From assembly GCF_940670765.1 (NCBI RefSeq), contig NZ_CALNVW010000002.1:62001-126000 (forward strand): DNA of 64,000 nt, given 5' to 3'. Source of the stretch: Streptomyces sp. A 4/2 (GTDB taxonomy: Bacteria > Actinomycetota > Actinomycetes > Streptomycetales > Streptomycetaceae). Position 1 is the stretch's first letter, and the number at the start of each line of letters is the position of its first letter. Under the pieces are notes generated by a model that was not told the DNA's origin, searched no databases, and saw only the letters and a program-made list of their open reading frames with translations. This document shows positions 10,510 to 20,466 of this stretch, piece by piece. Both the position numbers and the translations under genes were made by a program.

Positions 10510-11136
10510 ATGAGTCACACCGCCGGAATCCGCCAGGCCCAGAAGCAGAAGACCCGCCAGGCCCTCCTGGACGCGGCCCTCGGGCTGCTGGAGGAACAGA
10601 GTCTCTCCAGCCTCGGACTGCGTGAGGTGACGCGCGCCGTGGGGGTCGCGCCGACAGCCTTCTACCGGCACTTCCGGGACACCGCCGACCTCGGCGTCGC
10701 TCTCGTCGAAGAGACCCTGGGTTCCCTGCACGGCCTCATCGCCGCCACGCTCGCGGAGACCGGCGACAGTGCGGTACGGATCGACACCACCATCGACCTC
10801 ATCGCCGCCCTGGTCCGTACGCACCCCGCCCATGTCCGCTTCATCGCCCGCGAACGGCACGGCGGGGTCCAGCCGGTGCGCACGGCCATAGGGACCCAAC
10901 TCCGCCTGTTCACCGAGGAGGTGGCCGCGGCGTTCGCGGGCGAGCCGCAGTCCGAGGGGTGGAGCCAGGACGATCTGCTGATGCTGGCGGGTGTCTACGT
11001 GGACCACATGGTGATGACCGCCTCGGTCCTGCTGGAGGCCGAGGAGGCCGGCCCGCAGGCGGTGGAACGCGCACGCGACACCGCGCGGCGCCAGATGCGC
11101 CTGGTCACCCTCGGCCGCCTGCACTGGCTCGACTGA
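10510..11136 (+). CDS. TetR-family transcriptional regulator
   Basis: A 208-residue regulator. The helix-turn-helix is at about 17-62, with TRQALLDAALGLLEE, LREVTRAVGVAPTAFYRHF and the typical Tyr/His end. The ligand domain follows, with FIARERHGGVQPVRTAI, a stretch reminiscent of FabR-like regulators of lipid genes. The ATG at 10510 (MSHTAGIRQ) is chosen from the domain start; the frame is open 16 codons further upstream across the palindromic region. Likely targets are itself and the divergent small membrane genes. The convergent neighbour is a thioesterase, which fits an acyl-related ligand, but that is inference. Confidence 0.9.
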   Translation: MSHTAGIRQAQKQKTRQALLDAALGLLEEQSLSSLGLREVTRAVGVAPTAFYRHFRDTADLGVALVEETLGSLHGLIAATLAETGDSAVRIDTTIDLIAALVRTHPAHVRFIARERHGGVQPVRTAIGTQLRLFTEEVAAAFAGEPQSEGWSQDDLLMLAGVYVDHMVMTASVLLEAEEAGPQAVERARDTARRQMRLVTLGRLHWLD

Positions 11137-11182
11137 GCCGCCGCCCGGCTCGTCACGGGCGGCGGCCCCCGATCGGCCCCGA

Positions 11183-12019
11183 TCAGCCCCGCGGGGCCAG
11201 CGCCAGTTGGCGGGACTGGGCCACCAGCCGGTCCGCGCTGTCCCAGACCTCCGCGTCCTCCTCCAGGAATCCGCCCGCGAGGTTGCGCGTGACGATGGAC
11301 ACCCGGAGCGGACCGGGCGCCGGGCGGCAGCGGACATGGGTGGTGAGTTCCACCGTGGGCACCCAGCCCTTGATGCCGAGTTCGAACGCGGTCGGCGGCA
11401 GCGCGTCCACCGTCAGCAGCAGCGAGAGCGGGTCCGCGTCGCGGCCGTCCGCGAGCCCGAACCAGGCACGCATCTCCCCCTTGCCGGACGGTGCGCCGAC
11501 TGCCCAGCCACAGGTGGCGGGGTCGATCTTGAGCATCAGGCGGTCGGTGATCGCGGACGATCCCGGAATGGGCGCGGGCCCGCCGGAGGAGCCGAGGCAG
11601 TGCTCGATCGGCGGGATGACCGGCGGCTTCGCCGTGGTGCGGACGTCGTCGGGGAGCGCGTCCAGGTCTCCGTACGAGGCGAGCACCCGGATCCGCTCGA
11701 CCTCGGTGCCGTCCTCGGCGTACTGGAAGAGCGAGGCCTGGCCGGTGGAGAGGGTGCGCCCGCCGCGGACCAGTTGGGTGCGGATCACCGCGGGCCCCGG
11801 ACGGGACGCCGTGACGTAGTGCGCGGAGACCGAGAACGGGTCGGAGTGCGGCAGGGCGTCGCCGAGCGCGCGGGCGATCACCGCCAGCAGATAGCCGCCG
11901 TTGACCGCCTGGATGATGGTCCAGCCCGCGGAGAGCTCCGCGTCGTAGACGCCTTCTTCACGACGGGTGACTGCGGTGTCGCGGTCGAACTCGCTGTCCC
12001 CGATGGATGCCTGTGCCAT
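11183..12019 (-). CDS. Acyl-CoA thioesterase family protein (double hotdog)
   Basis: 278 residues with two hotdog-like halves. The first contains AGWTIIQAVNGGYLLAVIAR and HYVTASRPGPAVIRTQLVRGG; the second, WFGLADGRDADPLSLLLTVDA. This pattern is typical of actinobacterial TesB-like/acyl-CoA thioesterase family proteins that hydrolyse acyl-CoA thioesters. The ATG at 12019 (MAQASIGDSEFD) is preferred over an upstream in-frame start because it fits the family N-terminus. It is downstream of the TRIC-type channel gene on the same strand (23 bp), so the two probably share a transcript. Confidence 0.78.
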   Translation of the reverse strand: MAQASIGDSEFDRDTAVTRREEGVYDAELSAGWTIIQAVNGGYLLAVIARALGDALPHSDPFSVSAHYVTASRPGPAVIRTQLVRGGRTLSTGQASLFQYAEDGTEVERIRVLASYGDLDALPDDVRTTAKPPVIPPIEHCLGSSGGPAPIPGSSAITDRLMLKIDPATCGWAVGAPSGKGEMRAWFGLADGRDADPLSLLLTVDALPPTAFELGIKGWVPTVELTTHVRCRPAPGPLRVSIVTRNLAGGFLEEDAEVWDSADRLVAQSRQLALAPRG

Positions 12020-12042
12020 GGACAGCACCGTACACCGCAAAG

Positions 12043-12705
12043 TTACTCGTCGGTAGAGACGGCCGACGAGCGACGGTTCCAGGCCCGTGAGGCCCGCCAG
12101 TGGAACCGCAGCGCGAGCAGCCGCAGTACGAAGCAGGTGACGGCCGCGAGAGTGCCGGTGGTCGCGGTGAGCACGTCGAACCGGAGGAAGAGCACCACCA
12201 TGGTCGCCCCCACGATCGCCGGTACCGCGTAGAGGTCACGGTCCCAGCGCACCAGCGAGGGCGTCTCGTTGGCGAGCACGTCGCGCAGCACACCGCCGCC
12301 GACCGCGGTCGCCAGCCCGAGTACGGCGGACGAGGTGAGCCCCAGCCCGTAGTCGTACGCCTTGGTGGTGCCCGTCACGCAGAAGAGCCCCAGCCCCGCC
12401 GCGTCGAAGACGTTCACCGCGCCCTGGATCCGCTCGACCTCGGGATGCAGGAAGAAGACCAGCGCGGCGGCTATCAGCGGCGTGACGAAGTACCCGAGGT
12501 CGGTGAAGGCCGCGGGCGGGATCGCGCCGATCACGATGTCGCGGAACAGGCCTCCGCCCAGCGCTGTGACCTCGGCGAACACCGCGATGCCGAAGACATC
12601 GAAGTTCTTCCGGACGGCGAGCAGCGCGCCGGAGATCGCGAACACGAAGATCCCGACGAGGTCGAGCGAATGCTGGACGGAGGCGTTGAAGAGGTCATGG
12701 AGCAC
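12043..12705 (-). CDS. TRIC/UPF0126-family membrane channel
   Basis: A 220-residue integral membrane protein with seven predicted helices in two repeats. Each repeat carries a Gly-rich motif followed by Arg-Asp: GGGLFRDIVIG and GGGVLRDVLANE. This is the hallmark of prokaryotic TRIC-type cation channels (older name UPF0126, YadS/YicG relatives, some linked to glycine uptake). The C-terminal tail is basic and cytoplasmic. The ion specificity is unknown. An 80-bp gap with imperfect CCGGT-rich repeats separates it from the upstream M1 peptidase. Confidence 0.85.
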   Translation of the reverse strand: MLHDLFNASVQHSLDLVGIFVFAISGALLAVRKNFDVFGIAVFAEVTALGGGLFRDIVIGAIPPAAFTDLGYFVTPLIAAALVFFLHPEVERIQGAVNVFDAAGLGLFCVTGTTKAYDYGLGLTSSAVLGLATAVGGGVLRDVLANETPSLVRWDRDLYAVPAIVGATMVVLFLRFDVLTATTGTLAAVTCFVLRLLALRFHWRASRAWNRRSSAVSTDE

Positions 12706-12785
12706 CCGACAGTTCTACCTTTTACGACCGGGTCCGGTTGCTACCGGCCCAGCGGCCACCGGCCCGACTGCCGCCGGTCCGGTTG

Positions 12786-14234
12786 TTACTGGTCCAGCGC
12801 CGGCCTGCCGGTCGTGTACAGCCACTTGTCGAAGAGGTCCCCGAGGTGCTGCCCGGAGATCTTCTCCGCGAGGGCGGTGAACTGCGCCGTATCGGCGTTG
12901 CCGTAGCGGTGCGCCTTCGCCCAGGCGGGCAGCAGCCGGAAGAAGGCCTTGTCGCCGATCCGCTCACGCAGCGCCTGCAAGGTCATGGCGCCGCGCTGGT
13001 AGACGGCGGAGGCGAACATCGTGTCACGCTGCGGGTCGGCGACCTCCGTCTGCCAGAAGGACGAGGTGCCGGGGCGCGAGTTGTAGCCCGCGAGGAACGC
13101 GTCGTGGGCCGAGCGGGTGCCCCGGTGCTCGGCCCACAGCCACTGGGCGTAGGTGGCGAAGCCCTCGTTGAGCCAGATGTCCTTCCACTGCTTCACCGAG
13201 ACCGAGTCGCCGAACCACTGGTGGGCCAGCTCGTGCACGATCGTCGACTCGTCGCGTACGGCCGAGTAGCTCGGCTTGGACTGGGTCTCCAGCGAGAACC
13301 CGGCCTGCGGCATGTCGTCGACGACCGCGCCGGTCTCCTCGAAGGGATAGGGCCCGAAGAGCTTCGACCAGTAGTCGGTGGCCTCGGCGGTCACGGCGTA
13401 CACGTCGACGGCGTTGCTGTGGGCGAGCACCGGGTCGATCGCCACGTAGATCGGCGTACCGCCCGGGGTCCGTCCGGTCCTGACGTCGAACTTCCCGATG
13501 GAGGCGGTCGCGAGGTAGGTGGCCATGGGCTTCGACTCGCGCCAGTGCGCGACGGTGGACGCGCCCTGGGTACGGGTGGAGACCAGCCGCCCGTTGGAGA
13601 CACCGGTGAGCCCCTCGGGCGCCTTGAGGGTGATGTCGAAGGTGGCCTTGTCGGAGGGGTGGTCGCTCGAAGGGAACCAGGTGGACGCCGCGTTGGGCTC
13701 ACAGGCGACGAAGACCCCGTCCGAGGTCTTCATCCAGCCGTAGTCGGAGCCGAAGACGATCGGACCGCTGAGCGCCTGCGGCACGCCGCCGTAGACGACC
13801 TCGGCGGTGAAGGTGCGGCCCTTGCGCAGGGCGCCCGCGGGGGTGATCCGCATCTCGTCGCCGGAGCGCGTGAAGCGGGCGCGTCTGCCGTTCACCTCGA
13901 CCGAGGTGACGTCCAGCTTCTGGAGGTCGAGGTCGAAGGACGAGAGGTTCTGGGTGGCGCGGGCCGTGAGCGTCGTACGGCCGTCGAGCCGGCCGGAGCC
14001 GGGGTCGTACGCGATGTCCAGCCCGTAGTGCAGGGCGTCGAAGCCGCCGTTGCCCAGCTGCGGGAAGTACGGGTCTCCGATCCCGGCGGACCCGGGTGAG
14101 GGTGCGGGGGATGCCGCGATCAGACAGAGGGACGCCGTCGCTGTCGCGAGGGCCGCCAGACGTGCCGAACGGGAGAGTGCCAAGAGTCTGCCCTTCGTGC
14201 GTGCGCCGTTGGTACGGACACACAGACTCTGCAC
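12786..14234 (-). CDS. Secreted M1-family zinc metallopeptidase
   Basis: A gluzincin aminopeptidase-like enzyme of up to 482 residues. A hydrophobic signal lies at about 24-44. An N-terminal beta-domain leads to the catalytic zinc motif HELAH at 334-338 and the third ligand Glu357 in WLNEGFA. The GXMEN exopeptidase motif is replaced by GFSLETQ, so aminopeptidase specificity may be altered. It lacks the C-terminal helical domain of full M1 enzymes. The start is uncertain. GTG at 14234 touches its GGGGGA site with no spacing; a TTG 17 codons later (after AAGGG) would leave a cleaner signal peptide. It is the first gene leftward before the TRIC gene. Confidence 0.88.
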   Translation of the reverse strand: MQSLCVRTNGARTKGRLLALSRSARLAALATATASLCLIAASPAPSPGSAGIGDPYFPQLGNGGFDALHYGLDIAYDPGSGRLDGRTTLTARATQNLSSFDLDLQKLDVTSVEVNGRRARFTRSGDEMRITPAGALRKGRTFTAEVVYGGVPQALSGPIVFGSDYGWMKTSDGVFVACEPNAASTWFPSSDHPSDKATFDITLKAPEGLTGVSNGRLVSTRTQGASTVAHWRESKPMATYLATASIGKFDVRTGRTPGGTPIYVAIDPVLAHSNAVDVYAVTAEATDYWSKLFGPYPFEETGAVVDDMPQAGFSLETQSKPSYSAVRDESTIVHELAHQWFGDSVSVKQWKDIWLNEGFATYAQWLWAEHRGTRSAHDAFLAGYNSRPGTSSFWQTEVADPQRDTMFASAVYQRGAMTLQALRERIGDKAFFRLLPAWAKAHRYGNADTAQFTALAEKISGQHLGDLFDKWLYTTGRPALDQ

Positions 14235-14286
14235 TCCCCCGTTTCGGCATGTTCATGACTTTGCCAAGTCGTCATTGCCGCACCGT

Positions 14287-14338
14287 CGTTGCCACGTCAC
14301 ACGGCCGTTGCCACGTCACGCCGCCGTTGCCACGTCAC
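14287..14338. repeat. Three tandem copies of a 19-bp unit
   Basis: The 14-base core CGTTGCCACGTCAC occurs at 14287, 14306 and 14325, exactly 19 bp apart. Degenerate copies lie on both sides. It lies between the end of the ABC operon and the start of the M1 peptidase, so it may be a regulator array for the peptidase or a terminator-region repeat. Confidence 0.7.
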
Positions 14339-14374
14339 GCCGTGGCTGCCACGCCGGCATGGGCGGCGCCCCGG

Positions 14375-15475
14375 CTACTTGCCGTCCGGCTCCTCGGCGG
14401 CGGGCGCCGGTGCGGGCACCTCGACGGGGGTTTCCTCCGGGTGGTGACAGGCCACCTGGTGCCCGGTCTTCAGCGCCACCAGCGGCGGCTCCTGCGTCTT
14501 GCAGACGTCCGTCGCCTTCCAGCACCTGGTGTGGAAGCGGCAACCGCTCGGCGGCGAGATGGGCGAAGGCACGTCCCCCTCCAGCCGGATCCGGTCGCTC
14601 TTGGCCCCCTTGCGCCGGGGGTCGGGCACCGGAACCGCCGAGAGCAGCGCCTTGGTGTACGGATGCATCGGCGACTCGTACAGCGACCTGCGGTCCGCCA
14701 GCTCGACGATCTTGCCGAGGTACATCACCGCGATGCGGTCCGAGACGTGGCGGATGACCGAGAGGTCGTGCGCGATGATCACGTACGTCAGGCCGAGTTC
14801 GCTCTGCAGGTCGTCCAGCAGGTTGACCACCTGCGCCTGGATCGACACGTCGAGGGCCGAGACCGGCTCGTCGGCGACGACGAGCTTGGGCCGCAGGGCG
14901 AGTGCGCGGGCGATCCCGATGCGCTGGCGCTGGCCGCCGGAGAACTCGTGCGGGTAGCGGTTGTAGTGCTCGGGGCTGAGGCCCACCAGCTCCAGCAGAC
15001 CCTGGACCTCCTTCTTCACGCCGCCCTCGGGCTCGACGCCCTGGAGCCGGAAGGGGGTGCCCACGATCCCGCCGATGGTGTGGCGCGGGTTGAGCGAACC
15101 GTAGGGGTCCTGGAAGATCATCTGGACGTCGCGGCGCATCGGCCGCATCTGCCCCGCGGAGAGGTGCGTGATGTCCCGCCCCTCGAACTCGACCTTGCCG
15201 CCGGTCGGTTCGAGCAGCCGGGTGATCAGCCGGCCCATGGTCGACTTGCCGCAGCCGGACTCGCCGACGACACCCAAGGTCTCCCCCGGGTACACGTCGA
15301 AGGACAGCCCGTCGACCGCCTGGACCGCCCCCACCTTGCGCTTGAGCACACCCTTGGTGATCGGGAAGTGCTTGGCCAGGTCGGTGACCTTCAGGAGCGG
15401 CTCCGCAGCGGCTCCCGCGGAGTCCTTCGACGTCTGCTGCGGAACCTGCGCAGCGTTCTTCGTCTCATCAGTCAC
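14375..15475 (-). CDS. Oligopeptide ABC transporter ATPase (OppF-like)
   Basis: A 366-residue nucleotide-binding subunit that powers import. It has Walker [10 protein letters not shown], signature [15 protein letters not shown], Walker [13 protein letters not shown] and the C-terminal oligopeptide-type extension CRFHTRC (metal-binding Cys pattern of Opp/Dpp ATPases). The GTG at 15475 overlaps the stop of the preceding ATPase by four bases (GTGA), showing translational coupling. The long Lys/Glu-rich C-terminal tail is variable. It is the last gene of the five-gene transporter operon. Confidence 0.93.
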   Translation of the reverse strand: MTDETKNAAQVPQQTSKDSAGAAAEPLLKVTDLAKHFPITKGVLKRKVGAVQAVDGLSFDVYPGETLGVVGESGCGKSTMGRLITRLLEPTGGKVEFEGRDITHLSAGQMRPMRRDVQMIFQDPYGSLNPRHTIGGIVGTPFRLQGVEPEGGVKKEVQGLLELVGLSPEHYNRYPHEFSGGQRQRIGIARALALRPKLVVADEPVSALDVSIQAQVVNLLDDLQSELGLTYVIIAHDLSVIRHVSDRIAVMYLGKIVELADRRSLYESPMHPYTKALLSAVPVPDPRRKGAKSDRIRLEGDVPSPISPPSGCRFHTRCWKATDVCKTQEPPLVALKTGHQVACHHPEETPVEVPAPAPAAEEPDGK

Positions 15476-16566
15476 AGCTTCGGCGCAATCTCTTCGGTCC
15501 AGATCTTTTCCCGCTGGGGCCGCGACAGGTGGCACGCGGAGAAGTGCCCGTCGGTGCTCTCCCGCAGCTCCGGACGCTCGGTGCGGGTGATGTCGTCCTT
15601 GGGCACATCGGCGTACGGGCAGCGCGGGTGGAAGGCGCAGCCGGACGGGACGTTGATCAGGCTGGGCGGCGAGCCCTTGACGGGCACCAGCCGCTCGGTC
15701 TGCTCGCGGTCGATGCGCGGCATCGAGCCCAACAGGCCCCAGGTGTACGGGTGCTGGGGCTCGTAGAAGACCTTCTCGGCGCTGCCGCGCTCGATGCACC
15801 GGCCCGCGTACATCACCAGGAGGTCGTCCGCGATCTCGGCGACGACGCCGAGGTCGTGGGTGATGATGACGACCGCCGAGCCGAACTCCTGCTGGAGGTC
15901 GCGGATGAGGTCGAGGATCTGCGCCTGGACGGTGACGTCCAGGGCGGTCGTCGGCTCGTCCGCGATGAGCAGTTCGGGGTTGTTGACCAGGGCCATCGCG
16001 ATCATCGCGCGCTGGCGCATACCGCCGGAGAACTGGTGCGGGTAGTCGTCGAAGCGCCGGCCGGGCTCGGGGATACCGACCCGGTCGAGCATCTCGACGG
16101 CGCGCTTCCTGGCGGTCTTCTTGTCGACCTTGTTGTGGACGCGGTACGCCTCCACGATCTGCGCGCCGATGCTGTAGTACGGGTGCAGCGCCGACAGCGG
16201 GTCCTGGAAGATCATGGCCATCTTCCGGCCGCGGAGGGCACGTACCCGCTCGGGTCCCGCCCCGATCAGCTCCTCGCCGTCGAGCCAGATCTCGCCGGAG
16301 ATCCGGGCCCGGTCCGAGGTGTGCAGCCCCATGATGCCCAGCGAGGTCACGGACTTGCCCGAGCCGGACTCGCCGACGATACCGAGGGTCTGACCGGCCT
16401 TCAGGTCGAAGCTGACGCCGTCCACGGACTTGACCAGACCGTCGTCGGTGTCGAAGTGGATCCGCAGGTCCCGTACCGAGAGGAAGCCCTTGGCGTCGGT
16501 GGCCGTGCCGGTCGTGCCGCCGCTGTTCGCGGGCTCGCCCGGGTCCGTCTTGCGCACGTCGCTCAT
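15472..16566 (-). CDS. Oligopeptide ABC transporter ATPase (OppD-like)
   Basis: A 364-residue nucleotide-binding subunit. It has Walker A GESGSGKS, signature [15 protein letters not shown], Walker [13 protein letters not shown] and H-loop [10 protein letters not shown]. The Opp-type C-terminus CAFHPRC follows. The ATG at 16566 overlaps the permease stop by four bases (ATGA). It begins with an unstructured 30-residue lead ([17 protein letters not shown]). The open frame extends far upstream antisense to nothing real; that extension is the permease read out of frame. Confidence 0.93.
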   Translation of the reverse strand: MSDVRKTDPGEPANSGGTTGTATDAKGFLSVRDLRIHFDTDDGLVKSVDGVSFDLKAGQTLGIVGESGSGKSVTSLGIMGLHTSDRARISGEIWLDGEELIGAGPERVRALRGRKMAMIFQDPLSALHPYYSIGAQIVEAYRVHNKVDKKTARKRAVEMLDRVGIPEPGRRFDDYPHQFSGGMRQRAMIAMALVNNPELLIADEPTTALDVTVQAQILDLIRDLQQEFGSAVVIITHDLGVVAEIADDLLVMYAGRCIERGSAEKVFYEPQHPYTWGLLGSMPRIDREQTERLVPVKGSPPSLINVPSGCAFHPRCPYADVPKDDITRTERPELRESTDGHFSACHLSRPQREKIWTEEIAPKL

Positions 16567-17573
16567 GAGAGCCTCACCCGGGGGTCGATCGCGGCGTACA
16601 CGAGGTCCACCAGCAGATTGCAGACAACGATGAAGAAGGCGGCGACGAGCGTCACACCCATGACGACGGGCAGGTCGCTCTTGGTGACGCCCTCGATGGC
16701 GTAGGCGCCCATCCCCTGGAAGGAGAAGACCGTCTCGGTGATGACGGCGCCACCGAGCAGCAGCGCGAAGTCCATGCCGAAGATGGTCACCAGCGGGGTC
16801 AGCGCGGCGCGCAGACCGTGCTTGACGACGACGTTGCGCTCCCGCAGGCCCTTGGCCCGCGCCGTTCTGATGTAGTCCTCGCCCATGGTCTCCAGCATTC
16901 CCGCGCGGGTGAGCCGGGCGTAGAGCGCCGAGTACAGGAACGCGAGCGTGCACCAGGGCAGGACCAGATTCCAGGCCCAGTCCGCCGGGTTGGTCGTGAA
17001 GGGCACGAAGTGCACGTTGTCCCAGAGCGTCCAGTGGAAGCTGAACAGGGCGAGCGAGACCATGCCGGTGAAGAACATCGGCAGGGAGACACCGGCCAGG
17101 GCGACACCCATGGCCAGCCGGTCGATGATCGTGCCGCGCTTGAGCGCCGAGACCACACCGGTGGCCACACCCGAGACGACCCAGATGACCGCAGCACCGA
17201 CGGCCAGCGACAGCGTCACCGGGATGCGCTGCTTGATCTCGGGCCAGATCGCCGAGTGGGTCTTGAAGGAGTAACCGAAGCAGGGCGCGTGGCAGACAGC
17301 CGGGTCGGGCCCGAAGTTGTAGTGCGCACCGGCGACGATGCCCTTGATGAAGTGCCAGTACTGGAGATACAGGGGCTGGTCGAGCCCCAGGTTCTTCTTG
17401 ACGGCGGCGATGACGTCCGGGTCCGGGCTCTTGCCGACGTACTGGGCGGCCATGGAGTCGGTCGTCTGCCCGCCGAGACGGGGGACAAGGAAGAAGATCG
17501 CGAACGTGACTGCGCTGACCACCAGCAGCAGCAACACCGCGGCGAAGACGCGTCGGATGATGTACGCAGCCAC
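16563..17573 (-). CDS. Oligopeptide ABC transporter permease (OppB-like)
   Basis: A 336-residue inner-membrane permease with six helices. The first is [20 protein letters not shown], typical of OppB/DppB. An extended external loop follows, with Gln/Thr-rich [20 protein letters not shown]. The coupling EAA-like loop is [19 protein letters not shown]. The start is a GTG. It lies between the binding protein (92 bp upstream) and the first ATPase (4-bp overlap). Confidence 0.92.
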   Translation of the reverse strand: MAAYIIRRVFAAVLLLLVVSAVTFAIFFLVPRLGGQTTDSMAAQYVGKSPDPDVIAAVKKNLGLDQPLYLQYWHFIKGIVAGAHYNFGPDPAVCHAPCFGYSFKTHSAIWPEIKQRIPVTLSLAVGAAVIWVVSGVATGVVSALKRGTIIDRLAMGVALAGVSLPMFFTGMVSLALFSFHWTLWDNVHFVPFTTNPADWAWNLVLPWCTLAFLYSALYARLTRAGMLETMGEDYIRTARAKGLRERNVVVKHGLRAALTPLVTIFGMDFALLLGGAVITETVFSFQGMGAYAIEGVTKSDLPVVMGVTLVAAFFIVVCNLLVDLVYAAIDPRVRLS

Positions 17574-17665
17574 AGCCGTGCGGCGCCGGGTCGGCCGGAC
17601 GGGATACGCCCGGCCGACCCGGCACCTTCACCTGCCTTTCAGGGGGTGCTGTCGATGAACAGGTG

Positions 17666-19423
17666 TTACTTCTTGGTCGAGGTCATCAGCACGTAGTCGT
17701 ACATACCGAGGTACGCGTCGGTGACCGTGACGTTCGCCGCCGAAGTCGGGCGGTACAGCAGGTTCTTGCGGTAGAAGAGCGGCACGACGGACGCGTTCTC
17801 CATGACCTTCTGGTCGACGTCGCCCCAGATCGCGTTGCGCGCGGTGGTGTCGACAGTGCCGATGCCCTTGACGAGTTCGGCGTTGATCGCCTTGTCGTTG
17901 AGCTCCATCAGGTTGGTGCCACCGGAGGCCTTGATCGCCGTGCCGTCGACGATCTGGTCGAGGAAGCCGTAGCCGGTCGGCCAGTCGGCGCCCCACGCCA
18001 TCATCATCATTCCGGCGTTGTTCTTGTGGACCCAGGCCGGGACGCCCGCGAAGTCGGTGAAGTACTTGTCCGCCGGGAACGTCTTGATGTCGGCGGTGAT
18101 GTTGATCTTCTTGAGGCTCTGCTGGAGCTGCGTGGCGTTGGTGACCTCGTCGGGACGGTCGGAACGCGCGGTCAGCGTGGTGTGGAAGCCCTTGGGCTTA
18201 CCGCACTTGGCCAGGTACTCCTTGGCCTTGGCGACGTCACCCTTGTTGCCCGGCGTCGGGTACAGGTCGAACTTCTTGTAACCGGCCACGGTCGGCGGGA
18301 TGACCGTCGTCGCCGGGTCGCCCTTGACGCTGCCACCGATGGAGTCGACCATGCCGGCCTTGTCGGTGACGTACTGGACGGCCTTGCGGCAGTCGACGTT
18401 GTCGAACGGCTTCACGTTGACGTTCAGCGCCAGGTACTGCAGGGCGCCGGCGTACGGGTTGTCCGTCTTCGCCTTCTCGGCGGGCTTGACCAGGACCTTC
18501 GGCTGCGTCTTCGACTGCAGTCCGGTGCCGTTGATGTCGGCGGTGGACGTGTCGTTCAGCAGGTGCTCGTCGACCGTGGTGGGGTTGACGTTCAGGTTCA
18601 GGACGATCTTGTCCGGCAGCGCCTTGCGGACCGGGTCGGTCTTCGGGTCCCACTGCGGGTTGCGGACCAGCGTCGCGCCACGGCTCTCGCTGTACGAAGC
18701 GAACTTGTACGGGCCCGAGGAGACCATGTGCTGGACATAGGCGGCGCCCTTGTCGGCCTTCGCCGGCACGGGGGCCGTCTGCGAGAAGGCCGCGAGGTAG
18801 TCCATGTCCGCGAACGGTTTGTTCAGGTGGAAGACGATCGTCGAGTCGTCCGGCGTCTCGATGGACTTCAGACCGTCCGCCGACTTGTCCTTGTAGGGAC
18901 CCTTGTACTTGTCACCGCCCGCCAGGTACGCCTTGAAGTACGTCGGGCCGTTGGACAGCGCCTCGGGCGCGAAGTTGCTGCGCTCGATGGCCCACTTGAC
19001 GTCCTTCGACGTGATCACGGTGCCGTCGTCGAACTTCACGCCCTTGCGGAGCGTGTACGTCCAGGTCTTGGCGTCCGGGCTGGCCTTGCCGAGCCCCGTG
19101 GCCAGGTCGGGCACGAGCTGGAGGCTGTCCTTGCCCGCGGCGGGCTTGAAGGTCACCAGGGCACGCGCGTAGAGGCGGGAGAAGTTCTGCACCCAGCCGT
19201 AGTACGTGTTGCCCGGGTCGAGGGAGTCGGGACCGCTGGAGTGCTCGTAGGTGACCGTCCCCCCCTTCTTGTCGGTCTTGTTGACGATGCTCGTCAGACC
19301 GGCGTCGGCCTTGGCGTTACCGCCGCTGCCTCCGCTGCCGCTGTCGCTGCTGCCACAGGCGGTCGCGGCCAGTCCCAGCGCCACCGTCACGGCTATCGCC
19401 GCTGCCGTCTTCCTGCTGTTCAT
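17666..19423 (-). CDS. Peptide-binding lipoprotein of ABC transporter (SBP family 5)
   Basis: A 585-residue extracellular solute-binding protein. The signal peptide ends at the lipobox LAATAC with Cys23 as lipid anchor, followed by a Ser/Gly linker. The family-5 signature region is seen in the segment around WTYTLRKGVKFDDGT and ITSKDVKWAIER. The length is usual for oligopeptide-binding proteins. The ATG at 19423 (MNSRKTAAA) is preferred over an upstream frame extension because it gives a proper signal peptide. From memory, the corresponding S. coelicolor system is a second BldK-like transporter, so a role in taking up signalling or nutrient peptides during development is plausible but not shown here. 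Confidence 0.92.
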   Translation of the reverse strand: MNSRKTAAAIAVTVALGLAATACGSSDSGSGGSGGNAKADAGLTSIVNKTDKKGGTVTYEHSSGPDSLDPGNTYYGWVQNFSRLYARALVTFKPAAGKDSLQLVPDLATGLGKASPDAKTWTYTLRKGVKFDDGTVITSKDVKWAIERSNFAPEALSNGPTYFKAYLAGGDKYKGPYKDKSADGLKSIETPDDSTIVFHLNKPFADMDYLAAFSQTAPVPAKADKGAAYVQHMVSSGPYKFASYSESRGATLVRNPQWDPKTDPVRKALPDKIVLNLNVNPTTVDEHLLNDTSTADINGTGLQSKTQPKVLVKPAEKAKTDNPYAGALQYLALNVNVKPFDNVDCRKAVQYVTDKAGMVDSIGGSVKGDPATTVIPPTVAGYKKFDLYPTPGNKGDVAKAKEYLAKCGKPKGFHTTLTARSDRPDEVTNATQLQQSLKKINITADIKTFPADKYFTDFAGVPAWVHKNNAGMMMMAWGADWPTGYGFLDQIVDGTAIKASGGTNLMELNDKAINAELVKGIGTVDTTARNAIWGDVDQKVMENASVVPLFYRKNLLYRPTSAANVTVTDAYLGMYDYVLMTSTKK

Positions 19424-19467
19424 CGTGAGGAAAGCCCCCTCGGTTGTCCGGTGCGGCACGGCCGCGA

Positions 19468-20466
19468 TTACTTGCCACGGGGGTCGAGTGCGTCACGCAG
19501 CCCGTCCCCCAGCAGATTGAAGGCCAGCACGGTGATGAAGATCGCCATGCCGGGAATGACCATGAACATCGGGTCCACCTGGTAGAGGTCGACCGCGGTG
19601 GACAACATGCCGCCCCAGGAGGCCTGCGGCGGTGCGATACCGACACCGAGGAAGCTCAGGGACGCCTCGAAGAGGATGTTGGTGGGAATCAGCAGCGTCG
19701 AGTAGACGAGGATCGGCGCGATCAGGTTCGGCAGCAGCTCGCGGAAGAGGATGAACGGGCCGCGCGCGCCCAGCGAACGGGCCGCCTCGACGAACTCCCG
19801 CTCCCGCAGGCTCAGCGTCTGCGCGCGGACGATCCGGCCCATGTAGGGCCAGTTGAAGAAGCCGATCACGAAGATCAGTACGACGATACGGAGCGTCAGA
19901 CCGTCCAGGCCGAACGCGTGGCCCTGGAGCGAGGCCGAGATGGAGATCGCGAAGAGCAGCAGCGGGAAGGCCAGGAACGTGTCCATCAGCCGGCTGATGC
20001 CGCTGTCCACCCAGCCGCCGTAGAAGCCCGCCACCACGCCCATCACGACGCCGATGACGACGGAGAGCAGCGTGGACCCTGCGGCGACGACCAGCGAGAC
20101 CCAGGAACCCTCGATGATGCGCGCGAGGATGTCCCGGCCGGTCTGCGGTTCGACGCCGAGCGGATGGCTCCAACTGATGCCGCCGAAGCTGCCCTTGGGC
20201 GCCAGCAGGGTCGGGTCGACCAGGCTCTGGTGGAAGCTGTTGGGGTCGAGTCCGAACATCGCCTGGATCGGCTTGGACAGGATGGCGACCAGGACCAGCA
20301 GGAGCACGACGATGCCGCCCGCCATGGCGACCTTGTCCCGCTTGAAGCGCGTCCAGGCGATCCGGCCGAGCGACCGGCCCTCGATCTGGCTCTGCGTGGC
20401 CCCCGTGAGTACTGCCTCCGGCTGCGCTTCGGCAGTCGCTCCGGTGGTCTCGATCGGTGCGGTCAC
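19468..20466 (-). CDS. Oligopeptide ABC transporter permease (OppC-like)
   Basis: A 332-residue permease and first gene of the operon. The long N-terminal cytoplasmic lead contains SLGRIAWTRFKRDKVAMAGG, characteristic of OppC. Six membrane helices follow, and the coupling loop is EAARSLGARGPFILFRELLPN. GTG start. It is followed 44 bp later by the binding protein. The promoter region lies in the 371 bp upstream. Confidence 0.93.
   Translation of the reverse strand: MTAPIETTGATAEAQPEAVLTGATQSQIEGRSLGRIAWTRFKRDKVAMAGGIVVLLLVLVAILSKPIQAMFGLDPNSFHQSLVDPTLLAPKGSFGGISWSHPLGVEPQTGRDILARIIEGSWVSLVVAAGSTLLSVVIGVVMGVVAGFYGGWVDSGISRLMDTFLAFPLLLFAISISASLQGHAFGLDGLTLRIVVLIFVIGFFNWPYMGRIVRAQTLSLREREFVEAARSLGARGPFILFRELLPNLIAPILVYSTLLIPTNILFEASLSFLGVGIAPPQASWGGMLSTAVDLYQVDPMFMVIPGMAIFITVLAFNLLGDGLRDALDPRGK

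Noticed and set aside
17663..19585. 640-codon plus-strand frame opposite the binding lipoprotein
   Set aside because: The minus-strand protein has a lipobox and family motifs; this frame is Val/Arg-rich noise.
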